DNA of 64,000 nt from JARDZU01 sp963730285 (lineage in GTDB: Bacteria > Actinomycetota > Acidimicrobiia > Spongiisociales > ZC4RG35): assembly GCA_963730285.1 (NCBI GenBank), contig CAVSQY010000007.1:496001-560000 (forward strand). Reading direction: 5' to 3'. The translations under genes were made by a program, and so were the position numbers. Positions 50,873 through 60,196 of the stretch are shown one piece after another (the first letter of the stretch is position 1; each line of letters begins with the position of its first letter). The notes under the pieces were generated by a model. That model did not search any database, had not been told where the DNA came from, and saw only the letters and a list, made by a program, of their open reading frames with translations.

Positions 50873-51700
50873 TCAGCTCCCGAGGACGGCCGATGTGAGG
50901 TCATCCAACAGGTAAGAGAGGTCACCGAGACGACCCTCGCGCACTTCGGCCGCCTCGAGCATCATCATGGCCGAGTGATAGGCCACCCAGGGCCGGTAAC
51001 GGCTTTCGGGGAGCTCTGCGCCATATCCGCTTCGGAACGCCGCCGCAGCGTCCTCGCCGATGCGGGCCGCCAAACGCCAGACCGACATGGTCAGATCCCA
51101 TTCCGGCGGCGCCAGTGTGGCCCATTCCCAGTCGACGATTGTGACGGAGCCGTCCTCGTCGACGACGAATTTAGACAGGACAGGCTTGGTGTGAGAGGGC
51201 ACCGGCGCCGTAGCCAGTGGCGGCTCGAGTTGGAGAGCCCTGTCGAGAACCGCCTGATCCATGCCGAACCGGCGCCGATACCGGCCCAATCTCTCGATGG
51301 TCGATCGGTAGTGACTCAGGACGTAGTCGGCATCGATGCCAGCTGCGAGATTGGTGATCTCGGCCTTCGAGGAGTGAACCCCTTTGAGGGCGGCTCCCGA
51401 TGCCTCGACGGCCTCGAGATTCTTGGGGAGGCTGGCGAGATTCCAGTGCCCGGCATCGTTCATCTCCAGCCACGCCATCTCGCCCTCGGTGTCGTGCCCA
51501 ACGATGCGAGGCACGCCAGGCACAGCGGCGAGAGCCTCCAGGGCGTGACGCTCCCTTCGTTCCCGGGAAGTGACCGGATAAACCTTGACGATCGAGCTCT
51601 GATCCCCGTTTATGATCCGAAACACCTTGTTGGCGCCAGAAGTCAGCTCCCTGACCAGAGCGTTCGGGTGGTGTTTGGCAACGAGCTCTTTTGCGTCCAT
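50873..51700 (-). CDS. aminoglycoside-phosphotransferase-fold protein, degenerate catalytic loop
   Basis: 275 residues of the APH/choline-kinase fold. The ATP-side N-lobe and the metal Asp190 in IVDWEWA are present. The catalytic loop, usually HxD...N, reads SHTKPVLSKF: His170 stays but the base Asp is Lys172 and the Asn is Lys177. It is therefore likely a pseudokinase or uses another mechanism. No resistance role should be assumed. It stands alone, divergent from thrS. Confidence 0.8.
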   Translation of the reverse strand: MDAKELVAKHHPNALVRELTSGANKVFRIINGDQSSIVKVYPVTSRERRERHALEALAAVPGVPRIVGHDTEGEMAWLEMNDAGHWNLASLPKNLEAVEASGAALKGVHSSKAEITNLAAGIDADYVLSHYRSTIERLGRYRRRFGMDQAVLDRALQLEPPLATAPVPSHTKPVLSKFVVDEDGSVTIVDWEWATLAPPEWDLTMSVWRLAARIGEDAAAAFRSGYGAELPESRYRPWVAYHSAMMMLEAAEVREGRLGDLSYLLDDLTSAVLGS

Positions 51701-51781
51701 TGAATGTTGTCCCCTCGCCTACCTAGTTGTCTCGACAAGGCAAGTAGCCTCTTGCCCTCACCAGGCTAGCGAGATAACACC

Positions 51782-53716
51782 GTGTCACTAGAGCTTCGTT
51801 ATCCGGATGGGAACACAATCGAGCACGCGGACGGGGTCAGCGGGCTGGATGTGGCACGGTCTATCGGCCCCCGCCTCGCCGATGCGGCGGTGGCGGTGAA
51901 GCTCAACGGACAGTTGCTCGATCTTGCCCGCCCGTTGCTCCAATCAGGGGACTTCGAGGTGGTGACCCTGGCCTCGGAGGACGGTTTGGACATCCTTCGG
52001 CACTCATCGGCGCATGTGTTGGCTCAGGCCGTCCTCGACCTCTACCCGGCCGCCACGTTCGCCATCGGCCCAGCCATCGAGGACGGCTTCTACTACGACT
52101 TCAAAGTCGATGACCCGTTCACGCCCGAAGACCTGACTCGGATCGAGGAGAGGATGGGTCAGATCGTCGCAGAGGACCAGCCGTTCGAACGGGAGGCCGT
52201 CTCGACTACTGAGGCCTTGGCCATGTTCTCGGAACAGCCTTTCAAGACCGAGATCATCAACAGCGTCGAGCCGAGCGAGGTCACTCCGGGCGAGGACGTG
52301 ACCGTCTATCGCAACGTCGATTTCATCGACCTCTGCCGGGGCCCGCATCTGCCTTCAACCGGCCGGATCCCGGCGCTCAGGCTCCTCCGTTCCTCGGGTG
52401 CTTACTGGAGGGGCGACGAGTCGCGGGACCAGCTGCAACGGATCTACGGAACATCCTGGCCGTCCCAAAAAGAATTGGACGCCTACCTGCATCGTCTCGA
52501 GGAGGCTGAAAAGCGGGATCATCGAAGGCTGGGGCCCGAGTTGGACTTGTTCAGCTTCCCATCGGAGTTGGGGTCGGGTCTTGCGGTTTGGCATCCCAAG
52601 GGTGGGATGTTGCGCAAGGTCCTCGAGGATCACAGCCGCGATCTACATGAGCGATTCGGCTTTGACTTCGTGTTCACCCCTCATCTTGCAAAAGCGGAGC
52701 TGTGGGAGACGTCGGGTCACTTTGGCTACTACGCCGAGAATATGTATCCGCGAATCGAGCTGGACAACGGGCAGGAATATCAAATAAAGCCGATGAACTG
52801 CCCGGGCCACATCCTGATCTACAGGAGTCGACCCCGCTCATATCGCGACCTGCCACTCAGACTCTCGGAGCTGGGCGCCGTCTACCGATATGAGAAATCG
52901 GGTGTTGTCCACGGCCTGCTTCGCGCCCGGGGATTCACCCAGGACGACTCGCACACCTTCTGCACCGAAGCTCAGCTCGAATCCGAGCTCAACCTGCATC
53001 TCGACTTCGTCCTGACCTGGCTGCGGGACGCCGGCTTCACCGAGTTCGAGGCCGACCTGAGCACCCAGCCCGACAAATCGGTTGGGGACCAGTCACGTTG
53101 GGATGTCAGCGAGAAGACACTCGCCTCGGTTCTCGAAGCCTCCAAGATCCCATTCCGAGTGGCTCCGGGCGAAGGCGCCTTCTACGGGCCCAAGATCGAT
53201 ATGCACGTCAAGGACGCTATCGGGCGGCGATGGCAACTTTCGACGATTCAGCTCGATTTCAACCTCCCCGACCGATTCGAGCTCGAGTATGCCGCTCCCG
53301 GGAACGTCGGAGAACGCCCCTACATGATCCACTGTGCAAAGGCGGGCTCGCTGGAGCGATTCATCGGTGTTCTCATAGAGCATTACGCCGGCGCTTTCCC
53401 GATGTGGATGGCGCCCCTCCAAGTGATGGTCATCCCGGTGGCCGATCGCCATGCCGAATACGCGCAGAATGTCAGTCATACGTTTGAAGACGCCAAACTC
53501 CGGGTCGAGGTCGATGCATCCGATGAGACAGTCGGTGACAAGATCCGCAAGGCTCTAACCCAGAAAGTGCCCGCCGTCATCGTCGTGGGTGACGATGACG
53601 CATCAAATGGCACCGTCGGCTTGCGACTGTATGGAGAGGATCGTGACACCAGGGGGGTCCCCCTCATCGAGGCGGCCAACCGCTTGCGCGAGATGGCCAA
53701 GGGCCCGGGTTCATGA
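51782..53716 (+). CDS. thrS: threonyl-tRNA synthetase
   Basis: 644 residues: TGS domain (1-60), editing domain with HSSAHVLAQAV and the YYDF block, class II catalytic core with motif 2 around RYEKSGVVHGLLRARGFTQDD and the zinc Cys in MNCPGH, and an anticodon-binding C-domain. It charges tRNA-Thr and edits serine. Start GTG 51782. A 6-bp hairpin (GGCAAG/CTTGCC, 51739-51756) precedes it, with no T-box features. It heads a gene block with mycobacterial order. Confidence 0.96.
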   Translation: MSLELRYPDGNTIEHADGVSGLDVARSIGPRLADAAVAVKLNGQLLDLARPLLQSGDFEVVTLASEDGLDILRHSSAHVLAQAVLDLYPAATFAIGPAIEDGFYYDFKVDDPFTPEDLTRIEERMGQIVAEDQPFEREAVSTTEALAMFSEQPFKTEIINSVEPSEVTPGEDVTVYRNVDFIDLCRGPHLPSTGRIPALRLLRSSGAYWRGDESRDQLQRIYGTSWPSQKELDAYLHRLEEAEKRDHRRLGPELDLFSFPSELGSGLAVWHPKGGMLRKVLEDHSRDLHERFGFDFVFTPHLAKAELWETSGHFGYYAENMYPRIELDNGQEYQIKPMNCPGHILIYRSRPRSYRDLPLRLSELGAVYRYEKSGVVHGLLRARGFTQDDSHTFCTEAQLESELNLHLDFVLTWLRDAGFTEFEADLSTQPDKSVGDQSRWDVSEKTLASVLEASKIPFRVAPGEGAFYGPKIDMHVKDAIGRRWQLSTIQLDFNLPDRFELEYAAPGNVGERPYMIHCAKAGSLERFIGVLIEHYAGAFPMWMAPLQVMVIPVADRHAEYAQNVSHTFEDAKLRVEVDASDETVGDKIRKALTQKVPAVIVVGDDDASNGTVGLRLYGEDRDTRGVPLIEAANRLREMAKGPGS

Positions 53717-54213
53717 GCGGGGGCGAATCGCCAAGGGTCGACCGCGAGGGGATCCACATCGATCGCGACCTTGCCGATTCGGTCGCGATCGAAGAGGAGC
53801 TCGACTCCACGATCGTTGGGCCTTTTCGATTTCCCCAGCCCACGAGACGGAGGATCGCCGGCTGGGTCTTCGTAGTCGGGGCCATCCTGGTGATGGTCAT
53901 GATCGACGGCGGATGGCTGCCGGCAATCGGCCTCTTCGGGTTGGCCGCCTGGAATTTTGCCTCGGCCTGGCCCCTGGCCATTGACGAGAACCGCGCCCTG
54001 TCCGTTGCCGGGAGCGCGGTCGGATTCCCGGTGGGCCATGCGTCTGCGGCGGTCACGTTCAAAGGGATCAGGTCTCGACCCCGCTGGAGCGTGGTCCTGT
54101 ATTCCGCTGCCGAGCCGCCAGATCAGCGAGCCTTGGTGGTCGTTGACGCGGTGACGGGTGAGATCGCGGAAGATCCCTACGTGGAACCCGTGGAAGACGT
54201 CACCGGGATTTAG
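53713..54213 (+). CDS. membrane protein of unknown function
   Basis: 166 residues with two adjacent membrane helices (IAGWVFVVGAILVMVMI and GWLPAIGLFGLAAWNFASAW) between an acidic N-terminus and a soluble C-terminal half. No family recognised. The ATGA overlap with the thrS stop couples the two. It converges on gltA (6 bp gap). Confidence 0.65.
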   Translation: MSGGESPRVDREGIHIDRDLADSVAIEEELDSTIVGPFRFPQPTRRRIAGWVFVVGAILVMVMIDGGWLPAIGLFGLAAWNFASAWPLAIDENRALSVAGSAVGFPVGHASAAVTFKGIRSRPRWSVVLYSAAEPPDQRALVVVDAVTGEIAEDPYVEPVEDVTGI

Positions 54214-54219
54214 ACGACG

Positions 54220-55503
54220 CTACCTCTCGTCCGCAGGCACGTAGTCACGCACCGAAGGCCCGGTGTAGAGCTGTCTGGGGCGGAAGATCCTTGACTCTGG
54301 ATCTCCTGCCAGCTCCCGGAACTGTGAGATCCAACCGGGCAAGCGCCCTATTGCGAACAGGACGGTGAACATGTCAGTGGGGAACCCCATGGCTCGATAG
54401 ATGATCCCTGAGTAGAAGTCCACGTTCGGGTAGAGCTTCCTCTCGATGAAGTAGTCGTCGGAGAGGGCCACCTCCTCCAGTCGCATCGCCACGTCGAGCA
54501 GTGGGTCATCCACGCCGAGGGCATCGAGGACTTCCTCTGCGGACTTCTTGATGATCCGGGCGCGCGGGTCGAAGTTCTTGTAGACCCGATGGCCAAAGCC
54601 CATTAGGCGGAACGGGTCGTCCTTGTCCTTTGCGCGCTTGACGAAGGCGTCGGTGTCACCACCTGCCTCGACGATCTCCTCCAGCATCTCGAGCACCTCC
54701 TGGTTGGCTCCTCCGTGCAACGGCCCGGAGAGGGCGTGGATGCCGGCTGCCACCGAGCTGAAGATGTTGGCCCGCCCCGACCCAACGAGCCGAACTGCCG
54801 ACGACGAGCAATTCTGCCCGTGGTCGGCATGGAGGATCAGGAGGAGGTTGAGGGCCTTGGACACCACCGGGTCGGGGAGATAGGACTCGCTCGGGACCGA
54901 GAACATCATGTGCAGGAAATTCGAGGGATAGTCGAGGTCGTTCCTCGGGTAAACGTATGGCTGGTGAACCATGTACTTGTAAGACCAGGCCACCATCGTC
55001 GGCGTTTTGGCGATCAGCCTCTTCGAGCTGATGTCGACTGCCTCCTCATCGATCGGGCTCAGGGCGTCGGGGTAGTAGGTGGCGAGGGCCGATGTGGCGG
55101 ACGCGAGGATCTGCATAGGGTGCGCCTTGTGGGGAAACGCCTCGAAAAGGTGCTTGGTGTCCTCCCTCAGCAGCGTGTGCATGGTGATCTCACGCTCGTA
55201 GTTGGCCAATTCGGCAGATTTGGGTAGCTCGCCGTATTGGAGGAGGTAGGCGACCTCGAGAAACGACGAGTGCTCGGCGAGTTGCTCGATCGGGTACCCC
55301 CGATAGCGGAGGACCCCTTCTTCTCCGTTGATGAAGCTGACCTGGGAGCCGCCTTCGGCGGTGTTCCCGAAGCCGCGGTCGACGGTTATCAGGCCCATAT
55401 CCGTTCGAAGACGGCCGATGTCGAGCGCCTCATCGCCCTCGGTGCCAACCAGCACGGGGAGGCGCAATTCCTTGTCGTTGTGGCGGATTACCGCTTCAGG
55501 CAT
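54220..55503 (-). CDS. gltA: citrate synthase
   Basis: 427 residues, type II-like length. Catalytic His residues are in LSGPLHGGANQEVLE and MGFGHRVYKNFDPR, and the Asp in NVDFYSGIIYRAMG. It condenses oxaloacetate and acetyl-CoA, the entry to the citric-acid cycle and to the glyoxylate shunt encoded at 20 kb. It lies 24 bp downstream of the EF-G-like gene on the same strand, a pair with no evident functional link. Confidence 0.95.
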   Translation of the reverse strand: MPEAVIRHNDKELRLPVLVGTEGDEALDIGRLRTDMGLITVDRGFGNTAEGGSQVSFINGEEGVLRYRGYPIEQLAEHSSFLEVAYLLQYGELPKSAELANYEREITMHTLLREDTKHLFEAFPHKAHPMQILASATSALATYYPDALSPIDEEAVDISSKRLIAKTPTMVAWSYKYMVHQPYVYPRNDLDYPSNFLHMMFSVPSESYLPDPVVSKALNLLLILHADHGQNCSSSAVRLVGSGRANIFSSVAAGIHALSGPLHGGANQEVLEMLEEIVEAGGDTDAFVKRAKDKDDPFRLMGFGHRVYKNFDPRARIIKKSAEEVLDALGVDDPLLDVAMRLEEVALSDDYFIERKLYPNVDFYSGIIYRAMGFPTDMFTVLFAIGRLPGWISQFRELAGDPESRIFRPRQLYTGPSVRDYVPADER

Positions 55504-55527
55504 GTACAGATCCTTCCTACCGGCCGG

Positions 55528-57579
55528 TCACTCTTCCGAGGAGCGGGTCTCCGAGATGACCCGCTGGGCCTCTTGGTTGGGGACTTCGGCGTAATGGTCG
55601 AACTCGACCACGAAACTACCCCGCCCGGAGGTCAATGATCGCAGCTCGGCTGCATACTGGCGTATCTCAGCCATCGGGACCACCGCAACGACCGATCTCA
55701 GCGTGCCATCGCCTTCCATGCCGAGCACCCGGCCGCGTTTCGAGTTGATGTCGCCCATCACATCGCCGAGGTACTCCTCGGGCACTGTGACCGTGACCTT
55801 CATCACGGGCTCGAGGAGGATTGGCTTGAGATCGGGAGTGGCCGCCTTCAGTGCCTGGATGCCTGCCATCCGGAACGACATCTCGTCGGAGTCGACTGCG
55901 TGGTATTTGCCGTCGTGGACCTCCGCCGATACGTCGATCACGGGATAGCCGGCCAGGATTCCTCTCTGCAAAGCCTCCTGGATCCCCTTGTCCACGGCGG
56001 GGATGAATTGGCGAGGGATCGAGCCGCCCTTGATCGAATCGATGTACTCGTAGCCGCCTCCCCGTGGCAGAGGGGAAAAGCGGACAAAGGCGACACCGAA
56101 CTGGCCGCGCCCGCCGGATTGCTTCTTGTGCTTCCCCTCGGCATCGGCCGTGGCCGTGATGGTCTCTCGATACGGCACAACGGGCAGAGCCGTGTCGACG
56201 TCGACTCCGAACTTCCTGTGTATCCGTGAGACGGTGACATCGAGATGTGTGTCTCCCAGCCCGGCCAAAATCGTCTCACCGGTCTCGCTGCGACGCTCGA
56301 TGCGGATGGTGGGGTCCTCATCCTCGATTCGGTGCAAGGCAGTGGAGAGCTTCTCCTCGTCGTGATGGGATCGAGGAGTGATGGCAACTTCGGCGACGGC
56401 CTGAGGGTAGGTCACCTTCTCGATCACAACATCCAAGCCCGGAGATCGAAGCGTCTCCCCGACACCCAGGTCTTCGACCTTTGCCACCGCGCCGATCCCA
56501 CCAGCGGGGAGGTCGGAGACGTCGTGATGCTCCTTGCCCTGGAGTTTGAAGAGATTGTGCAGCCTGATCCTCGTCCCGTCCGACGATTCCAGGTCCTGAT
56601 CCTCCTTGACCGTCCCCGAGTAGATGCGAAACAGAGAGATGCGGCCCACGAACGGGTCCGAGAACGACTTGAACACATAGGCAAGCACCGGGCCGTCCGT
56701 ACTCGACGGTATGGGCTCGCCTGAGGTGAGGCGAGGCATCGGCCTCTCCAGAGGGTTTGGCCCATAGTCGACCAGAAATGCGGCGAGAAGGTCGATACCG
56801 ACGAGCTTCTCAGACGAGGTCACCAGCACCGGATCGATCTCACCCGACAGGATCCCCTCATGAATGGTGTGAACGATCTGATCCCGATCAGGCTCGCGAC
56901 CCTCGAAGTACGCCTCCATCATGTCGTCGTCGGTCTCCACGACGGTCTCGACCAATGCGGTATGGGCAGCGTGAACACGGCTTTCCACCGACGCCGGCAG
57001 CTCGATCTCCATGCCGATCGGGTTCTGGCCGTCGTACTTGTAGGCGCGTTCGGAGGCCACGCGCACCACGCCCTCCAGGCTGTCCTCTGCGCCGATCGGC
57101 ACCTGGATCGGAGCCACTGCCTTTCCAAACGAATCACGAAGCTGGTCGAGGGTGCGCTCGAACGACGAACGGTCTCTGTCGAGCTTGGTCACCACGATCG
57201 CCCTCGGGATCTTCTCCTCTTCGGCCACCCTCCACAACTGTTCGGTCTGGACCTCGACACCGTCGACACCGGAAACGACGAAGAGGGCGAGGTCGGCGGC
57301 TCGAAGGGCCGCTCGGGCATCACCGGAGAAGTCTGTCGAGCCGGGCGTGTCGATCAGGTTGACCCGATAGTCGTCCCAGTCGAAGGTGGCCACCGCCAAA
57401 CCAAGTGAGATCCCCCTCTCGATTTCTTCGGGCTCATAGTCGAGAGTCGTCGTTCCTTGATCGATGCTTCCTCGCCGCTTGATCGCTCCGCCTGCAAACA
57501 GGAGTGCCTCTGCCAGCGTCGTCTTCCCGCTTCCGCCGTGTCCGATCAAGGCGACGTTGCGAACTCTCTCAGGTAGCAA
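55528..57579 (-). CDS. EF-G-like translational GTPase paralogue
   Basis: 683 residues with EF-G domains I-V: G1 GHGGSGKT (13-20), RGISLGLAV in the switch-I region, IPRQFIPAVDKGIQEAL in domain IV. It differs from canonical EF-G. The G3 DTPGH is DTPGS, so the GTPase-activating His is Ser81, and G4 NKxD is TKLD. These differences fit the FusA2-type paralogues (such as Rv0120c) whose role is unknown. It is probably ribosome-associated but unlikely to be the main translocase. Confidence 0.88.
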   Translation of the reverse strand: MLPERVRNVALIGHGGSGKTTLAEALLFAGGAIKRRGSIDQGTTTLDYEPEEIERGISLGLAVATFDWDDYRVNLIDTPGSTDFSGDARAALRAADLALFVVSGVDGVEVQTEQLWRVAEEEKIPRAIVVTKLDRDRSSFERTLDQLRDSFGKAVAPIQVPIGAEDSLEGVVRVASERAYKYDGQNPIGMEIELPASVESRVHAAHTALVETVVETDDDMMEAYFEGREPDRDQIVHTIHEGILSGEIDPVLVTSSEKLVGIDLLAAFLVDYGPNPLERPMPRLTSGEPIPSSTDGPVLAYVFKSFSDPFVGRISLFRIYSGTVKEDQDLESSDGTRIRLHNLFKLQGKEHHDVSDLPAGGIGAVAKVEDLGVGETLRSPGLDVVIEKVTYPQAVAEVAITPRSHHDEEKLSTALHRIEDEDPTIRIERRSETGETILAGLGDTHLDVTVSRIHRKFGVDVDTALPVVPYRETITATADAEGKHKKQSGGRGQFGVAFVRFSPLPRGGGYEYIDSIKGGSIPRQFIPAVDKGIQEALQRGILAGYPVIDVSAEVHDGKYHAVDSDEMSFRMAGIQALKAATPDLKPILLEPVMKVTVTVPEEYLGDVMGDINSKRGRVLGMEGDGTLRSVVAVVPMAEIRQYAAELRSLTSGRGSFVVEFDHYAEVPNQEAQRVISETRSSEE

Positions 57580-57662
57580 GAACGACCTCCTAGTGGCGAA
57601 ACTTCGATCCTAATGGCGGTTGGGGACCTTGATCTTTGGGAGGCCTGCTACTTTGCATCGCC

Positions 57663-58232
57663 GTGATCGACACACGGGTTCGACCCCGGGTTACCCGTTT
57701 CCTCGAGCCCATCGGGAAGGGGCTCTCTTCACTGGGGGTCACCCCGACCTTCATGACGGCGTTCGGCCTGGTGATCGTGATAACCGGGGCGATTCTCATC
57801 GCCAATGGGTTCATCCGCTCCGGGGCCATCGTGGTCCTGATCGGAGCGATCCTCGACGGGCTGGACGGCTCGGTCGCCAGGGCGAGCGGCACCGAAAGCC
57901 CGCGGGGGGCCTTCCTCGACGCCGCCTTCGATCGGATGGGGGAGATCGCCGCATTCGCCGGCCTTGGTGTGGCCAACGCCGGTGACGAACGGGTGCTCCT
58001 GCTCCTGGTCCTCGCCATAGGCGGGGCGATGCTCGTGCCATATCTGCGGGCCAAGGCCGAAGCCGAGGGTTTCAATGGCAGGGGCGGCCTCATGGGACGG
58101 GCAGAGCGCGTCCTCATCTTCACTATCGGGCTGATGTTCGGCGTCGTGGAACCGATGCTGTGGGTGTTCGTCATCTCGGTGTGGTTGACCGCCGTGATGA
58201 GGTTCGTGGACACATATCGTTCGTTCGAGTGA
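57663..58232 (+). CDS. pgsA: CDP-alcohol phosphatidyltransferase, probable phosphatidylinositol-phosphate synthase
   Basis: 189 residues from GTG 57663, with about six membrane helices. The CDP-alcohol motif is complete: DGLDGSVAR, then GAFLDAAFDRMGE, giving the four metal Asp residues. In M. tuberculosis the gene in this position (Rv2612c) makes phosphatidylinositol phosphate from CDP-diacylglycerol and inositol phosphate. The following two genes act on that lipid. The start overlaps no gene; upstream frame is poor. Confidence 0.88.
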   Translation: MIDTRVRPRVTRFLEPIGKGLSSLGVTPTFMTAFGLVIVITGAILIANGFIRSGAIVVLIGAILDGLDGSVARASGTESPRGAFLDAAFDRMGEIAAFAGLGVANAGDERVLLLLVLAIGGAMLVPYLRAKAEAEGFNGRGGLMGRAERVLIFTIGLMFGVVEPMLWVFVISVWLTAVMRFVDTYRSFE

Positions 58233-59107
58233 AATATCTCGTCCAGTACTGGATGCTGAGGCTGGCGTCAGGCTTCGTCAGCGTGCTGCCGGCAGGCATG
58301 GCGCGCTCGCTCGGCAGGACTGCGGGGTCCATCTGGCATGCCCTCGCCTCAGGGCGACGTTCGATGGCCGAGCGGCACATGCACCGTGTTCTGGGTGAGG
58401 ACGTCGACGCCCGGCGCTCGGCCGCAGACGTCATGGAATCGTACGGCCGGTATTACGCCGAAGCCCTGTGGGTTAGAGGCGAACGTGTGGCCGAACTGCA
58501 GAGGAAGATCACCATCGAGGGTCTGGATCGGATCATCGATGCCCGAGACGGGGGCAAAGGGATGATCTATGCCTTGCCCCATATCGGCAATTGGGAGGTT
58601 GCTGCGCCCGTGGCCCTTGCCGAGGGGGTCCCGGTGGTGGCTGTTGCCGAGAATCTCCCGAATCATCGCATCACCGATTGGTTCACCCGCATGCGAGGTG
58701 AATTCGGAATCGAGATCGTCCTCGCCACGGGTGGCACAGAGGTGATGAGAAAGCTCGAGGCCGCTCTCGCTGCCAACAAAGCGGTTGCCCTGCTCTCGGA
58801 CCGCGACCTGAACGGGAGGGGTGTGCCCGTGGAGTTCTTTGGAGAGGAGACCACCCTCCCACCAGGCCCAGCGACACTCGCCTTGCGAAGCGGTGCCCCG
58901 TTGTTCCCGGTCGCCTGCTATTTCGATGGCCCCAATCGCTACCGGGTGGTGGTCAACCCGGCGTTGGAGATACCTGAGGAAGGCTCGCGCTCGGATCGGA
59001 TACGGGGCGCGACCCAGGAGTTGGCACGCCAGCTGGAGCAGCTGATCAGAGCTGCCCCGGATCAATGGCACCTGGTCCAGCCAAATTGGCCCTCCGATCG
59101 AGATTGA
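58229..59107 (+). CDS. phosphatidylinositol mannoside acyltransferase
   Basis: 292 residues from GTG 58229 (GTGA overlap with the pgsA stop). It belongs to the LpxL/HtrB acyltransferase family: a short N-terminal membrane-associated helix, the active-site His-Glu in ALPHIGNWE and LSDRDLNGRGV. The actinobacterial orthologue (Rv2611c position) acylates mannose of phosphatidylinositol mannosides at the inner membrane. Synteny makes this role much more likely than lipid A synthesis. Confidence 0.88.
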   Translation: MKYLVQYWMLRLASGFVSVLPAGMARSLGRTAGSIWHALASGRRSMAERHMHRVLGEDVDARRSAADVMESYGRYYAEALWVRGERVAELQRKITIEGLDRIIDARDGGKGMIYALPHIGNWEVAAPVALAEGVPVVAVAENLPNHRITDWFTRMRGEFGIEIVLATGGTEVMRKLEAALAANKAVALLSDRDLNGRGVPVEFFGEETTLPPGPATLALRSGAPLFPVACYFDGPNRYRVVVNPALEIPEEGSRSDRIRGATQELARQLEQLIRAAPDQWHLVQPNWPSDRD

Positions 59108-59114
59108 GGGCAGG

Positions 59115-60143
59115 ATGAAGGTCGGTCTGGTGAGCCCATACGACCTCTCGGTGCCCGGCGGTGTGCAGGCCCAGGTACTCGGGCTGGCGTCCTACCTGAA
59201 GCGGGCTGGTGACGAGCCCGTGGTGATCGGGCCAGGTCTGCCGGCGGGAATTGCCGGTGTCGATCTGGGGAGCTCCTTGTCCATTCCCGGGAACCGCTCG
59301 CGCGTCCCGCTCTCTTTCGATCCGCGTGTTGGCGGCAGGATCAGGGCCATAGCCGGTGATCTGGACGTGCTTCACGTCCACGAGCCGTTGATGCCCCTGA
59401 TCTCACTCTTGTCGACCCACACTGGGACTCCGGTAGTGGCGACCTTCCACGCCGACCCAGGTCGCCTCGGCCGGTCTGTCTATCGCTTCATCGACGGTCT
59501 GTTGCCGCGCTTGTTGGGCGACACCCGGATCATGACAGCCGTGAGTGAGACGGCCGCCTCTGTGCTGGCGGGCCGGACCAAACAAGTGGCCATCATCCCG
59601 AACGGGATCGACGTGCAATCGTTCGAGGGTGGGCGGGAGAGGATCCTCGGGCGGGTCAGCTTCCTTGGGCGCGATGAGCCGCGGAAGGGCCTCAACGTGT
59701 TGCTTGGGGCATGGCCCTTTGTGAAGTCGGCCTTCCCGGACGCAGAGCTGCTGGTGATCGGGTCGGATCGTGACACCCCGGGCGTTCGCTGGATGGGGCG
59801 GGTCGACGAAGAGGTCAAGTGCGACATCCTCGCCTCGTCTTCGATCTTTGTCGCTCCACAGTTGGGCGGGGAGTCCTTCGGCATCGTCATCGCCGAGGCA
59901 ATGGCGGCAGGGGCGGCAGTCGTCGCGTCCGATCTGGTGCCCTTTCGCTCGGTGGGCGGAGATGCCATCAGATTCTTCGCCGCCGGTCGTCCGACCGCTC
60001 TGGCCGATGCAGTGATCGGGTTGCTTCGAGACCCTGAGGAATTGAGTCGGCTCAGCCAGCTAGGAGCGGCGCGAGCCAAGGCATTCGACTGGGAGGTGGT
60101 GGGGTCGATGTATCGAAGCGTCTATCTGAGGGCCATCACTTAG
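59115..60143 (+). CDS. pimA: phosphatidylinositol mannosyltransferase (GT4)
   Basis: 342 residues of a GT-B retaining glycosyltransferase: GLVSPYDLSVPGGVQAQVLGL at the N-terminus with the flexible glycine loop, then the GDP-mannose site with ESFGIVIAEAMAAG. It adds the first mannose to phosphatidylinositol on the cytoplasmic face. It is the third gene of the pgsA-acyltransferase-pimA unit, as in mycobacteria. The presence of this set implies PIM-type envelope lipids in the host. Confidence 0.92.
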   Translation: MKVGLVSPYDLSVPGGVQAQVLGLASYLKRAGDEPVVIGPGLPAGIAGVDLGSSLSIPGNRSRVPLSFDPRVGGRIRAIAGDLDVLHVHEPLMPLISLLSTHTGTPVVATFHADPGRLGRSVYRFIDGLLPRLLGDTRIMTAVSETAASVLAGRTKQVAIIPNGIDVQSFEGGRERILGRVSFLGRDEPRKGLNVLLGAWPFVKSAFPDAELLVIGSDRDTPGVRWMGRVDEEVKCDILASSSIFVAPQLGGESFGIVIAEAMAAGAAVVASDLVPFRSVGGDAIRFFAAGRPTALADAVIGLLRDPEELSRLSQLGAARAKAFDWEVVGSMYRSVYLRAIT

Positions 60144-60196
60144 GACTTCCTCGGCGGGGTTGTACCATTGAGGTTTCCCAACTGGAGCCATGGAAC

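Noticed and set aside
51739..51756. Hairpin before thrS as a T-box riboswitch
   Set aside because: The stem is only 6 bp, the leader is about 80 nt, and there is no T-box sequence or specifier loop.
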